A stretch of 64,000 nt of DNA, taken from the NCBI RefSeq assembly GCF_002294985.1, contig NZ_NSGE01000002.1:124001-188000 (forward strand), written 5' to 3'. Positions within the stretch are counted from its first letter, which is position 1; every line of letters starts with the position of its first letter. This document shows, one piece after another, positions 8,251-16,823 of the stretch. Position numbers and translations under genes: made by a program. The stretch is from Mesorhizobium sp. WSM3862 (lineage in GTDB: Bacteria; Pseudomonadota; Alphaproteobacteria; Rhizobiales; Rhizobiaceae). The notes under the pieces were generated by a model. It did no database searches, had not been told where the DNA came from, and saw only the letters and a list, made by a program, of their open reading frames with translations.

Positions 8251-8921
8251 CGCTCCTGATATTAGGCATGATCGCCACCGCGCCATGCGCCTGTTCCGCC
8301 TCGACCGGCGCCGAGCCGGTCGCCATCTCCCAAAGTCCGCAGCTTCGAAACTGGCAGCAGTTCGTAGCGGAAGCGAGCCGGCATTTCCGTGTTCCGCAGG
8401 CCTGGATCTACGCCGTCATGGATGCCGAAAGCGGCGGCAACACCATGCGCGACGGCCGCCCCATCACCTCTCGCGCCGGCGCCATTGGCCTCATGCAGGT
8501 GATGCCCGCCACCTATGCGGAGATGCGCGTGGCCCATGGTCTCGGCCCCAATCCGCACGATCCGCGCGACAATATTCTCGCCGGCACCGCCTATCTCCGA
8601 GCCATGTATGACCGCTTCGGATTCCCCGGCCTGTTCGCCGCCTACAACGCAGGCCCCGAGCGCTACGAAGGGCATTTGAAGCACGGCAAGCCATTGCCGA
8701 AAGAGACAGTCGATTACCTCGAGCAGCTCAGGGCGGCCGGGGTTTCGGCCACTGACATGAAACAATTCAAGGGCAAATCTGTCGCTCCGGCGAGGCAAAA
8801 GGCAACCTCGGGGCGCTCGCTGTTCTTCCTCCACGACGGTTTTCGCGCCGGCGCGCGAAACCGCGATCTCTTCGTGCCGCTTCGCAAGGATGACATGCCG
8901 CCGAAGGAGCCGGATGGCTAG
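8238..8921 (+). CDS. Exported lytic transglycosylase for conjugation
   Basis: 227-residue periplasmic murein hydrolase of the SLT/VirB1-like type that opens peptidoglycan for the conjugation apparatus. A signal sequence covers residues ~1-25. The transglycosylase domain follows: MDAESGGN with the catalytic glutamate at 64, AIGLMQVMPATY, NILAGTAYL and AAYNAGP are all present. The tail beyond ~residue 165 is a basic, probably disordered extension. The start at 8238 overlaps the end of traF by 13 bp. Its place between traF and the relaxase gene matches the order known in ICEMlSym-type elements. Confidence 0.88.
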   Translation: MDRVTLLILGMIATAPCACSASTGAEPVAISQSPQLRNWQQFVAEASRHFRVPQAWIYAVMDAESGGNTMRDGRPITSRAGAIGLMQVMPATYAEMRVAHGLGPNPHDPRDNILAGTAYLRAMYDRFGFPGLFAAYNAGPERYEGHLKHGKPLPKETVDYLEQLRAAGVSATDMKQFKGKSVAPARQKATSGRSLFFLHDGFRAGARNRDLFVPLRKDDMPPKEPDG

Positions 8922-9100
8922 GAGTTTGGAGGCGGTGCGCGCGCGACAAGGGCAGGGCGCGTAAGGCAAGATAAAGGCACCGCCTCCCGTAGGCGGCCAA
9001 GTATCTGTCTGCACATCGTTTTTCCAGGAGGCAGCTGGCGGCGTCAGGAGGCTGCGGCGCCTAAACGGTTGATCTGGCTTTGGATTACCCGGAGGCCGGC

Positions 9101-11071
9101 ATGCAGGACGATGAATTCAGGCCGAAGCTCGGCAAGATCGGGTCGCGCGGATCGAAAGCAGGCAAACGCTTCGCCACTCAGATCCGGACAGCGATCAACA
9201 GGGCCGGCGGCCGGCTGCAACGCGATGGTCGCTTCACCGGAAGCCGGGCAGGGCGGGGAGGGGCGGCCGCAGCGCTGCTCAAGTCACGCGACCGCTACGC
9301 TGCCTTTCGGCTGCGACGTGTCGTCGTCAAGGCACGGGTCGTCAAACTGGCCGGCAAGGGTTCGGACGGAGCGCGCGCACACCTGCGCTATCTTCAGCGC
9401 GACGGCGTCACCCGCGAAGGCGATCCTGGCGAGCTCTATGGCGCCGACAGCGACCGCGTCGACGGCAAGGCATTCATCGATCGCGCGGACGGAGACGGCC
9501 ATCAGTTCCGCTTCATCGTCGCAGCCGAAGATGGCATCGAGTATGAGGACCTCAAGCCGCTGACTCGGCGCCTCATGGCTCAGATGGAAGAGGACCTCGG
9601 CACCAAGCTCGACTGGGTCGCCGTCGACCATTTCAACACCGGTCATCCGCACAGCCACATCATCGTGCGTGGCAAGGACGACCGCGGGGAGAACCTCGTC
9701 ATCGCGCGTGAGTATATTTCGAGCGGCATCCGCGAGCGCGCTGCCGAGCTGGTCAGCCTCGATCTCGGTCCACTCACCGATCGCGAGATCGAGCAGCGCC
9801 TGCGCCAGGAAATGGAGCAGGAACGCTTCACCAGCATCGACCGGCAACTGCTGCGCATGCGTGACGATGACGGTCTTGTTTCGACAAACGGCCGCGACAC
9901 CTTTCGCCAGACGCTGCATCAGGGCCGGCTTCGCAAGCTGGAGCGCATGGGTCTGGCCGAGGACGTCGGCGCTGGCTCCTGGCGACTCGACGGCGAGCTG
10001 GAAGCGACCCTGCGGCGTGCCGGCGATCGCGGCGACATCATCAGGACCATGCATCGCGAGCTGGCCGGCAAGGGGCTCGCGCGCAGTGCCGCCGACTGCG
10101 TGATCCACGATCGATCCGGTGAGCCGGCCCAGCCCGTCGTCGGCCGCGTCGTCGCTCGCGGGCTCGCCGACGAAATCAATGACCGGCAATATCTTCTCGT
10201 CGACGGCGTTGACGGTAAAAGCCATTGGATCGACATCGGCAAAGGTGAGGCCACCGAACCGATGCCAGAAGGCTGCATCGTGCGTGCCACCCCGAGGAGC
10301 ACCGAGCCGAGGCAGGTCGACCGTACTGTCGCCGAGATCGCCGCCGCCCATGGCGGCCGTTACGACGCTGATATCCACCTGAAGCATGAGCCATCCGCCA
10401 CCGAGAGCTTTGCGCAAACGCATGTCCGGCGGCTGGAGGCGATCCGCCGCGCGACCGGCGGCATCGAGCGAGAGCCGAACGGCACTTGGCTGGTCGCGCC
10501 GGACCATCTCGATCGTGTCGCGGAATACGAGCGCCAGCGGGCCAGGGCCGAGCCTGTCGTTGTCAACAGGCTGTCATCAATGCCGCTGGAGCACCAAGTC
10601 AGCTTTGAAGGTGCCACCTGGCTCGACCGGGAACTGGTTGCCGACGGACCAGAGCGGTTGCGCAACTCAGGCTTCGGGCATGAGGTCCGGGAGGCGCAAG
10701 CCAGCAGGCGGCAGTGGCTGATCGCTCAAGGCCTCGCGCGCGAAGAGCAGGATCGGATCGTCTACCGCCCCAACATGCTTTCGATCCTGCGGCAGCGTGA
10801 GTTGAACCGTGTTGCCGGCCAACTGTCGGCGGAACTTCGTCTGCCCTATGCTGAAGCGCGATCCGGAGAACGAGTAGAGGGTACGCTCCGCCGCTCCGTC
10901 GAGCTTGCCAGCGGCAAATATGCCGTGATCGAGAAGTCGCGCGAGTTCACACTGGTGCCATGGCGACCGGTGCTAGAGCGACACATCGGCAAGGAGGTGT
11001 CCGGGATCATGCGCGGGGAGGGGATTTCCTGGGCGATCGGCCGGCAAAGGAGTGGGCCAAGCGTGTCATAG
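9101..11071 (+). CDS. rlxS: RlxS-like relaxase (VirD2-type with DUF3363)
   Basis: 656-residue relaxase that nicks oriT and pilots the transferred strand. The N-terminal relaxase domain carries the metal-binding histidine cluster in DHFNTGHPHSHIIVRG (~residues 178-195); the large remainder is the DUF3363 region typical of this relaxase class in rhizobial symbiosis ICEs. The ATG at 9101 is preferred over an in-frame TTG at 9080 because GGAGG sits 7 bp before it. The gene follows the rdfS/traF/transglycosylase group after ~180 bp, a spacer that would be a reasonable place for a promoter or oriT but shows no obvious inverted repeat. The frame is intact to a stop at 11071. Confidence 0.88.
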   Translation: MQDDEFRPKLGKIGSRGSKAGKRFATQIRTAINRAGGRLQRDGRFTGSRAGRGGAAAALLKSRDRYAAFRLRRVVVKARVVKLAGKGSDGARAHLRYLQRDGVTREGDPGELYGADSDRVDGKAFIDRADGDGHQFRFIVAAEDGIEYEDLKPLTRRLMAQMEEDLGTKLDWVAVDHFNTGHPHSHIIVRGKDDRGENLVIAREYISSGIRERAAELVSLDLGPLTDREIEQRLRQEMEQERFTSIDRQLLRMRDDDGLVSTNGRDTFRQTLHQGRLRKLERMGLAEDVGAGSWRLDGELEATLRRAGDRGDIIRTMHRELAGKGLARSAADCVIHDRSGEPAQPVVGRVVARGLADEINDRQYLLVDGVDGKSHWIDIGKGEATEPMPEGCIVRATPRSTEPRQVDRTVAEIAAAHGGRYDADIHLKHEPSATESFAQTHVRRLEAIRRATGGIEREPNGTWLVAPDHLDRVAEYERQRARAEPVVVNRLSSMPLEHQVSFEGATWLDRELVADGPERLRNSGFGHEVREAQASRRQWLIAQGLAREEQDRIVYRPNMLSILRQRELNRVAGQLSAELRLPYAEARSGERVEGTLRRSVELASGKYAVIEKSREFTLVPWRPVLERHIGKEVSGIMRGEGISWAIGRQRSGPSVS

Positions 11072-11133
11072 TGGCGCCAACATCTCACGCGCACAAGCCG
11101 CCGCTCTGCGGCAAGGGAGACGTCGGCGTCTGC

Positions 11134-12693
11134 TTAGGAGCCGGAGACATCGCTTAGCTGCTCAACGTTCTTGCTATATTTGCGCCTGTAAGCGGCAATG
11201 AAATCGCCGTCGCTGCAGATGCAGCGGCCGCTGGAATCTTTGGCCTTCGGATCATGCAAATGAGAGCCAAGGGGGCGCAGAAGATTCACCCGAGTGCTCG
11301 TCGTCGGGCTCATGGGAAAACCCGCACTATGTTTGACCAGCTCCGCGGCAAGCATAATCCCGGCAAGCGCTGACTGAAAGGCCATCGGAACCACGGTTCG
11401 AACGAGGCGATTTCCATCGCTGAGCTGGAACACCAGACCGCCGCAGATCGCCTGCTGATAAAAGGAGCGCAGGGGCTGGCCAACAAACGGCGCTAGCGGT
11501 TCAAACGGCACAGCCATCGCAGTAGCCACCCGAATGACAAAGTCGTTGGGAACTCCGGCATTGGTCTGCAGCAGCATTTTCACCTGCTCGTGTGCTTCCG
11601 GTATTCCGAGTTCCTCGGCAATCAGCTGGTGCTCGTCCTTGGATTTTCCAGACGGCAGGTACATGCAACAAAGGCAAGCCCGGCTGTCGTCGAAACCATG
11701 CCGGGAGATACCGAGATCGTGCTCCTGGGTCCAGGCATTCGCGATCCATCGGGGCAGAGCACCTTGGACAGCGAGACGGTCGGCGGCGGTGTCAAGCGCC
11801 ACACCCACTTGGTCGAAGACCCAATTGCCCCTGCGCATAACATATTCTGCCCACTTCAACGGGTGCGCCTCAACATCGAGGGCGGTCGATCGAAGGGCGG
11901 TGGTTGCAAGGACTGCCTTGGACATGCCTATCTCCGCCTGGCCGGCCAGTGCGTAGCGCTGCAGGTTTGAGAGCTCGATCGTTTCGTGATCGATTACATG
12001 CAGGCGACCCGAGAGGCCGGGTTGTCTCGCTAGGGTCCAAAGCGAGCCATGGCCTATCGCGCCGAGCCCAACGAGGTGCGTTTCGCCAAGGTCGACAGGG
12101 AAGTCGATCGGGCCTGCCTCGCCGGCTTTGGTATTGTCGTAGCTGTATAACGAGAGGTCGATGGTTTCGTCCAACTCGGCGCCGGTCAGCTGGGCGGCGA
12201 AAATGGTTCGAAAGACATTGGCGGCGCCGAAGCAACTGGCGGCGCCAGCTCCATAGGGCAGCAAACTTGGGCCAGAGCCCACCGGGTCCGTACGCGACAG
12301 CTTGGCCGACCAACCGTCCGATCCCATGAAAAAGGTCGGGCACCGGAGTGATGGGCGCGTTACCCCTGCGACTACGCAGACCGTGGCAAACTTGCCAGAA
12401 CGCCGGATTCCGACTTTTGGATTGATCGACTTTGCCAAGCGCTCCAGCGCTTGGGTTTGAGAATTGGCCGCACTGTCCAACGGGAGTATTGCCAGAACTG
12501 GGTAGAGTCTGGCGAGCAATCTCACCGTAAGATCTAGTGTCGCCTGGCCTTCGGGGCAGGAAGCGGCCTGATCGTCGAAGGCGACGGCCACGACCTGCTT
12601 TTCAAGAGCGGCTTTGAAGTCTCCCAGATGAAAATCGGCTAGGACCTGAGATGCCGCCGTAGCGGCACGGTCGATGAAGTTAGCGAATGCCAT
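11134..12693 (-). CDS. E1-like ThiF-family activating enzyme of a bacterial Ubl operon
   Basis: 519-residue protein with a C-terminal ThiF/E1 adenylation domain: nucleotide-binding GLGAIGHG at 209-216, the acidic strand LHVIDHETIELSNLQRY (231-247), and a cysteine cluster ACLCC at 339-343 that may supply the thioester cysteine and/or zinc ligands. The first ~190 residues form a separate domain I do not recognise. E1 enzymes adenylate the C-terminal glycine of a ubiquitin-like protein and pass it to an E2. The gene is last in a - strand operon Ubl-E2-JAMM-E1 with a 3-bp gap to the peptidase gene. Such operons are known from comparative genomics, and related Bil/Bub systems act against phages; this one's role is inferred. 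Confidence 0.85.
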   Translation of the reverse strand: MAFANFIDRAATAASQVLADFHLGDFKAALEKQVVAVAFDDQAASCPEGQATLDLTVRLLARLYPVLAILPLDSAANSQTQALERLAKSINPKVGIRRSGKFATVCVVAGVTRPSLRCPTFFMGSDGWSAKLSRTDPVGSGPSLLPYGAGAASCFGAANVFRTIFAAQLTGAELDETIDLSLYSYDNTKAGEAGPIDFPVDLGETHLVGLGAIGHGSLWTLARQPGLSGRLHVIDHETIELSNLQRYALAGQAEIGMSKAVLATTALRSTALDVEAHPLKWAEYVMRRGNWVFDQVGVALDTAADRLAVQGALPRWIANAWTQEHDLGISRHGFDDSRACLCCMYLPSGKSKDEHQLIAEELGIPEAHEQVKMLLQTNAGVPNDFVIRVATAMAVPFEPLAPFVGQPLRSFYQQAICGGLVFQLSDGNRLVRTVVPMAFQSALAGIMLAAELVKHSAGFPMSPTTSTRVNLLRPLGSHLHDPKAKDSSGRCICSDGDFIAAYRRKYSKNVEQLSDVSGS

Positions 12694-12696
12694 TAT

Positions 12697-13185
12697 TCAA
12701 CTCGTTATCGTGATCATTCGCGACAGTGCCGCGGAAGGGAGCGCATTCCAGTTGGCCTTTCCGTCAAGCCGATAGGCGGCAACCCGAGCAAAATCAAAAG
12801 GCTCGCGGGCGAAATTCGGCACTACGAGCGACAAGCAGCCCACCGTGGTTGCTATCGCGTAGGCGTCATCCGTTGTCGAATGGTACGCCCGGCCCGGATG
12901 ACTATGGATCTGCGCCAGGAGCGTCAGGCCACGTCTGTAGAGCCAAACATTGAGCCGGTGCAGTTCTTCGGCAGGAACCATCACGCATACGCCGTCGCTC
13001 GTCCGGATGTGACGTTGCGCCGGGATGACCGTTTCTGTTACGGCAAAGTGCTGGTCTTGCTGAACGCCGACCCAGAGCGCCATGCCTTCATAGCCCTGCT
13101 GTCCAACGGAGCGCAGATGCGCCTGTACAGCGGACACACAGTCTCGGGGGAGGTCAACTGTCCTGACGTCCTCCAGAGCGGTCAT
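12697..13185 (-). CDS. JAMM/MPN (Mov34) deubiquitinase-like peptidase
   Basis: 162-residue metalloprotease of the JAB/JAMM family, expected to cut the ubiquitin-like protein from its precursor or conjugates. The metal-site signature is complete: a glutamate in GYEGMALWVG (Glu34) and HSHPGRAYHSTTD (His94, His96, Ser103, Asp106). The frame extends upstream to 13329, but the start at 13185 is chosen because it makes a 4-bp ATGA overlap with the E2-like gene and begins just before the conserved domain. Because the Ubl already ends in Gly-Gly, the enzyme probably removes conjugates rather than maturing a precursor. Confidence 0.85.
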   Translation of the reverse strand: MTALEDVRTVDLPRDCVSAVQAHLRSVGQQGYEGMALWVGVQQDQHFAVTETVIPAQRHIRTSDGVCVMVPAEELHRLNVWLYRRGLTLLAQIHSHPGRAYHSTTDDAYAIATTVGCLSLVVPNFAREPFDFARVAAYRLDGKANWNALPSAALSRMITITS

Positions 13186-13790
13186 TCCGGGATGGCTGGC
13201 AGGGGTGCTGCCAGCCCCACCACTGAAATTTGGAGCTGAAGCTGCTCTACTGGAGTGAGTCCGTATTTGATTATTTGGTACAGGATGAAGGCCAAACAGC
13301 CTTCTCCAGAACCCCGGTGGAGAAGCCATGAATCACCTGAATGGGCTGGATTGTCGTGGTATTCCCGCACGCCTGCCATGCACAAGAAGGGCGCGTGTTC
13401 CATACTATTGGCCTGGATGAAGTCCGTCAGCTGCACGGTATTCTGCGGCAAGACCGGAACAATCTCCGTTGGGGGTGCGGGTAGAGGCGACCGTCTCAGC
13501 ATCTTAAGCTGTAGATCCTTGCGGGCAATCGGCTGGCGCCTAAATGGGTCGACGAAGACTACTGAGGGAGGTCGTAGGTCGTAGTTGGAGAAGTCGATCT
13601 CGGCAGCTGCACCGATTACCTGTGGCTTTAACTTCGGCGGCGCAAAGATGAAGAAGGCGTTCGGGAAGACTGCTTCGATCAGGAAGCATCCCTGCGCCCG
13701 ATAAACACCCGCTTGTCCAAGGAACCAGCCGATCTCCCGATCAAACTTCGCTCGGGAGACCTCCGGATCCACAGTTTGGGGTTCAGCCAC
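13182..13790 (-). CDS. Predicted E2-like Ubl-conjugating enzyme
   Basis: 202-residue protein placed between the Ubl and JAMM genes, where prokaryotic operons of this type encode an E2-fold protein. A strand-rich core (CFLIEAVFPNAFFIFAPP, then PPSVVFVDPF) is followed by APFLCMAGVREYHDNPAH, whose cysteine (Cys137) and histidines are the best candidate thioester site, and by SGDSWLLHR. Overall similarity to eukaryotic E2 proteins cannot be judged by eye, so the assignment rests on context, fold-like pattern and the conserved cysteine. It starts with GTG at 13790, overlapping the last 8 bp of the Ubl gene, and overlaps the peptidase gene by 4 bp. Confidence 0.7.
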   Translation of the reverse strand: MAEPQTVDPEVSRAKFDREIGWFLGQAGVYRAQGCFLIEAVFPNAFFIFAPPKLKPQVIGAAAEIDFSNYDLRPPSVVFVDPFRRQPIARKDLQLKMLRRSPLPAPPTEIVPVLPQNTVQLTDFIQANSMEHAPFLCMAGVREYHDNPAHSGDSWLLHRGSGEGCLAFILYQIIKYGLTPVEQLQLQISVVGLAAPLPAIPE

Positions 13791-14079
13791 CTGCGACGCC
13801 CGCCTTCAGGCTGAGGAACAGGGTCACAGCGTTCACGAAACCGAAATCGCTAACCTTCTTGTCGACGTCGAGCAAGTTGCCGGCCTCATCCTTGCACTCC
13901 CAATTCTCGGCCGGTTGGGCAACATTCTGCGTGTTCTCAAGGGCTTTGGTACGAATGACGTGAAGCGGCTGGTTGGGATTGGCTTCGACCTGCGTGGGCT
14001 GGCCGTTCACCACTACCGTGATCTCGATCTTGCCTGGTCCGCCGCCGTGATTATCGCTCTTACCCGAATCCTTCGACAT
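13783..14079 (-). CDS. Ubiquitin-like modifier with C-terminal Gly-Gly (DUF2604-like)
   Basis: 98-residue protein with a disordered Gly/Ser/Asp-rich N-terminus (~1-16) and one beta-grasp-like domain: IEITVVVNGQPTQVEANPNQ, then a helix, ENWECKDEAGNLLD, and a final strand. It ends in Val-Ala-Gly-Gly directly before the stop, the form ready for E1 activation without processing. The start at 14079 has GGAG about 10 bp upstream; a longer frame to 14166 adds only low-quality sequence. It is the first gene of the Ubl-E2-JAMM-E1 operon and is likely its conjugated modifier. Assignment to DUF2604 is by recall of family features. Confidence 0.8.
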   Translation of the reverse strand: MSKDSGKSDNHGGGPGKIEITVVVNGQPTQVEANPNQPLHVIRTKALENTQNVAQPAENWECKDEAGNLLDVDKKVSDFGFVNAVTLFLSLKAGVAGG

Positions 14080-14799
14080 TTGTCCTACTCCTGTGGCTTG
14101 CCAACCCGCCCCCCCGGGCTCTGTTCCCACCTGCCAGTGAGACCGTCGGTCTTCAATCGTCCACACGGCGCCACGACCGCGAGTACGCGAAAGACAGGGG
14201 ATAAGCTACCGAATCGGTGCCAGCTCTTTTATGCGTGACTTGAGCGGCAAGTAAACTGGCCAAAATTGCTCTTCACAACTATAATCGATTAGAGCAATGC
14301 GAAAATATTGGCGACACGCCGGCTGATGTGCTCTTTCACTCGCCTGCTCCACTTGCAGCGTGCAACGTTGGCTGGCGCCGTGCAAGTCCGGCGGCCGGTA
14401 TGATTTCATGTTCGACTGGGCAGGCGCTGTGATGATTTGGCTGGGGCGCCTTCTGGCCGCTGTAATCTCGACGCAGGGTTTGGCAACCACGCAGAGCTTT
14501 AGAGTTGGTGATCGCTCGGCCTATTCGAAAGGTGTCTCGGAAGCAGTCGCCGTGACCAACTCCGGATACCGCGATAGTCACGACGAGATGACGGGACGTG
14601 AGTGGTTGCACCGAACCGTGCTCCGGGTGCGCCCGAAGAGCGATGTTAGCCACCTAACCTATTACGAGTGGGAGCGAGTGGGAGTTAAACAACTGATAAG
14701 GCAACATTATCGTTCGTTGTGTTTGTGCGACAGGTACAGCGCTTTTTGCCTATTTCCGTTGCCAAAAGCGCCGCCATGAATCATCGTGTCTGAGATGAT
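14080..14799. other. 720-bp spacer upstream of the Ubl operon
   Basis: No gene is supported. Open frames on both strands (longest ~140 codons) lack a ribosome-binding site, a recognisable domain, or codon use like the neighbours. The lower GC content around 14210-14330 is where the promoter of the - strand Ubl operon would be expected. No terminal repeats or tRNA-like folds were found. Confidence 0.4.
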
Positions 14800-15810
14800 T
14801 CTGCGTCCCAAACCCTCTGTACGCCACGGGCCCTTCCCGGTGCCACGGCGGTCGCGCCGATCATGGCGGTGCCGGCCTGGCTGCGCCGGGCCATCCTGGA
14901 TGCGGAAACCCTTGCGGGCAAAGAGGTTGAGGAGGTCGCGCTCGCCGCCGGCGCCACCATTGGCGCGCTCGATGCGATGGTGCGTCGGCAGGAGCGGTGA
15001 GCTGGCGCCTGGCGGCAGCGGCTGGCGCTTTCGGCGGCCGCGGCAACGGCGAAGCAGGCCGGCCGCGTCGAGGATGAAAGCGCGCTGCGTGACGCCGTGC
15101 TGCTCACACGACCGAGCGATTTTTTGTCCGTCGGCCCCGCCGGATCGATGCTCCTGGCTTGGCGAAGGCTGGCCGGCACGCCTGCCGAGAAACTGCTGAC
15201 CGAGGCGAGCATCGGCGCGGTGCTGGATGACCTCGGTCTCCGCCGCGACGACGAGGTGGTCAGCGACCTGGCGGACGATCTTCGGCAGCTTTCCGCAGGT
15301 ATCGGAACGGTCGGCATGCTGACCGGCGCGTTCGCGACTGCCGAGAGATATGGTTTCGCACGAGCCTTCGGATGCTGGCTCGCCGACGCCCTGCTGGCGC
15401 AGCGGCTGGGCTGGGCACACGCGGTGCCGCTGCTGGGCGCTGAAGCGGCCTTGGGCGCAAGCGCTCGCCCGCGCCGATCGGCTCCGGCTCTGTGGCGACA
15501 AGCATTGAAATAAATCCTGAGCGTGCCAAAAGCCTGCTTGCGGCGCAGGCGCGCTGCGCGCTGCGCGCGATTGATCTTTCCGCTGAGCTCGAGCGCCGCG
15601 CGGACCGGCTGCTTGCCGTTGCGCCGAAACTCAGGGCCAAGGCGGCCGACGCTGTTGTCAACAAGCTCCTGTCCGACGATGCGATCGTTGCCTCGGAAAA
15701 GATCGCCGGCATGTCGACCGTGGGCTGCGCCGCCTGTTCGACCGTCTGGTCGAACTCGGCGCCGTGCGCGAGCTTTCCGGCCGCCCCGCATTCCGCATCT
15801 ACGGGCTGTG
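14800..15810 (+). pseudogene. DUF1403 family gene, disrupted by a stop and two frameshifts
   Basis: Pieces of one DUF1403-type protein (~330 codons) lie in order. The first runs from about 14866 through LDAMVRRQER to an in-frame TGA at 14998-15000, where a tryptophan codon would be expected (next residues AGAWRQRLAL). The second continues to LLGAEAALGA near 15460, where the frame shifts. The third covers LLAAQARCALRAIDLSAELERRAD to KIAGMS (15710). The last, SGRPAFRIYGL and a stop at 15808-15810, is displaced by a one-base loss near 15717. The start is not recoverable. DUF1403 genes commonly precede scpB on rhizobial plasmids and ICEs, as here. Confidence 0.75.
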
Positions 15811-15816
15811 ACGATC

Positions 15817-16509
15817 ATGGCGGAGAGTGTACGTAAGAGAAGCGCCGGCCTGCCGAATGACCATTTGTTTGATCGGGAGCTCGATCATCTGCCGCCGGAA
15901 GCGCGTTGGCGGGAATGGATGCACCGCGTCGAGGCGACGATCTTCGCCGCCAGCGAGCCGGTCGGCCGCGAGACGCTGGCGCGGATCGTCGGGAAAAGCT
16001 GCAGCGTTGACCTTTTGATCGATGACATTCGCGAGGAGCTGCGTGGTCGCCCTTACGATCTGGTGGCCGTTGCCGGTGGCTGGAAGCACTTGACCCGGCC
16101 GGCCTATGCAGACGCCATCCGCAGGGCAGTCGGCGGCAACGAGCGCGCGGCAGACCTCACGCAGTCAGAGGTGCTGGTGCTGATGTGCATCGGCTACTTC
16201 CAGCCGATCACCCGCGCCGAATTGTCATCTTTCTTCGGCAAGGAGATCAGTCGCGATTTTATTGGTCATCTGCGCGGTGCCGGTCTGATCGCTTCCGGTC
16301 CGCGTAGCCCGACGCCGGGCGCGCCCTACACCTACGTCACTACGAAAGAATTCCTGCTGGAGTTCGGGCTCGATACGCTGCGCGACTTGCCGGATTTCCA
16401 GGCGCTCGAGGATGCCGGGTTGCTGTCGAAGGAGAGGCTGCTGGCGGGCGACACCATGCCAGAGTTGGCTGGCGCCCACCAGAATGCCGGAGTCGATATG
16501 GACGAATAG
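15817..16509 (+). CDS. scpB: ScpB-like chromosome-segregation/condensation protein
   Basis: 230-residue ScpB homologue, normally a kleisin-associated subunit that works with SMC and ScpA in chromosome condensation. The winged-helix pattern is visible: WMHRVEATIFAASEPVGRETLARIVG (~30-56), then YDLVAVAGGWKHLTRP and the second domain around residues 110-200. No scpA or smc lies nearby, so this is the accessory form often found on rhizobial mobile elements next to DUF1403 genes, where its role is unknown. The start at 15817 lies 6 bp after the broken DUF1403 gene and has no strong ribosome-binding site, suggesting it was translated by coupling. Confidence 0.83.
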   Translation: MAESVRKRSAGLPNDHLFDRELDHLPPEARWREWMHRVEATIFAASEPVGRETLARIVGKSCSVDLLIDDIREELRGRPYDLVAVAGGWKHLTRPAYADAIRRAVGGNERAADLTQSEVLVLMCIGYFQPITRAELSSFFGKEISRDFIGHLRGAGLIASGPRSPTPGAPYTYVTTKEFLLEFGLDTLRDLPDFQALEDAGLLSKERLLAGDTMPELAGAHQNAGVDMDE

Positions 16510-16548
16510 CTGCGGGCGTTCGACGACCTCGACACTTTGTTCAGTCAT

Positions 16549-16576
16549 TGTCCGAATATGCAGCAAATTTCGGACA
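16549..16576. promoter_or_regulatory. Inverted repeat TGTCCGAA-N12-TTCGGACA
   Basis: A perfect 8-bp inverted repeat with a 12-bp AT-richer spacer, 248 bp before the gene at 16824. The TCCGAA core recurs in palindromes at 17330 and 18177, so all three may bind one regulator, possibly the XRE protein at 18596. It could also be a recombination or transposon-end sequence. Confidence 0.45.
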
Positions 16577-16823
16577 TAGCGCGATTCCGACTGAAGGTCT
16601 TGCGTCTCACTTGTCGGGCCCGGCGTTATCGCCACTTTTTGGGCAGCCACTCGCATATCGAACAAACGCAGAACAATGGCTTTGACAATTCTTAGAATCG
16701 GTGGATGATCACCAATCACAGCTTTCGGCCAGTTTGCGTTGAATGCCGTGAGCCCTGAGAGGGGTCGATAATATCTACCAGACGCACCGCTTTCTCCATT
16801 CAACAGTTGATGGGACGAAGTTC

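Noticed and set aside
9284-10507. 407-codon open frame on the minus strand inside the relaxase gene
   Set aside because: It is antisense to a well-supported relaxase with GGAGG start site and conserved motifs; long antisense frames are expected at this GC content.
14998-15000. In-frame TGA in DUF1403 as a possible selenocysteine or recoded codon
   Set aside because: It replaces a tryptophan context, no recoding element is seen, and two further frameshifts in the same gene point to decay.
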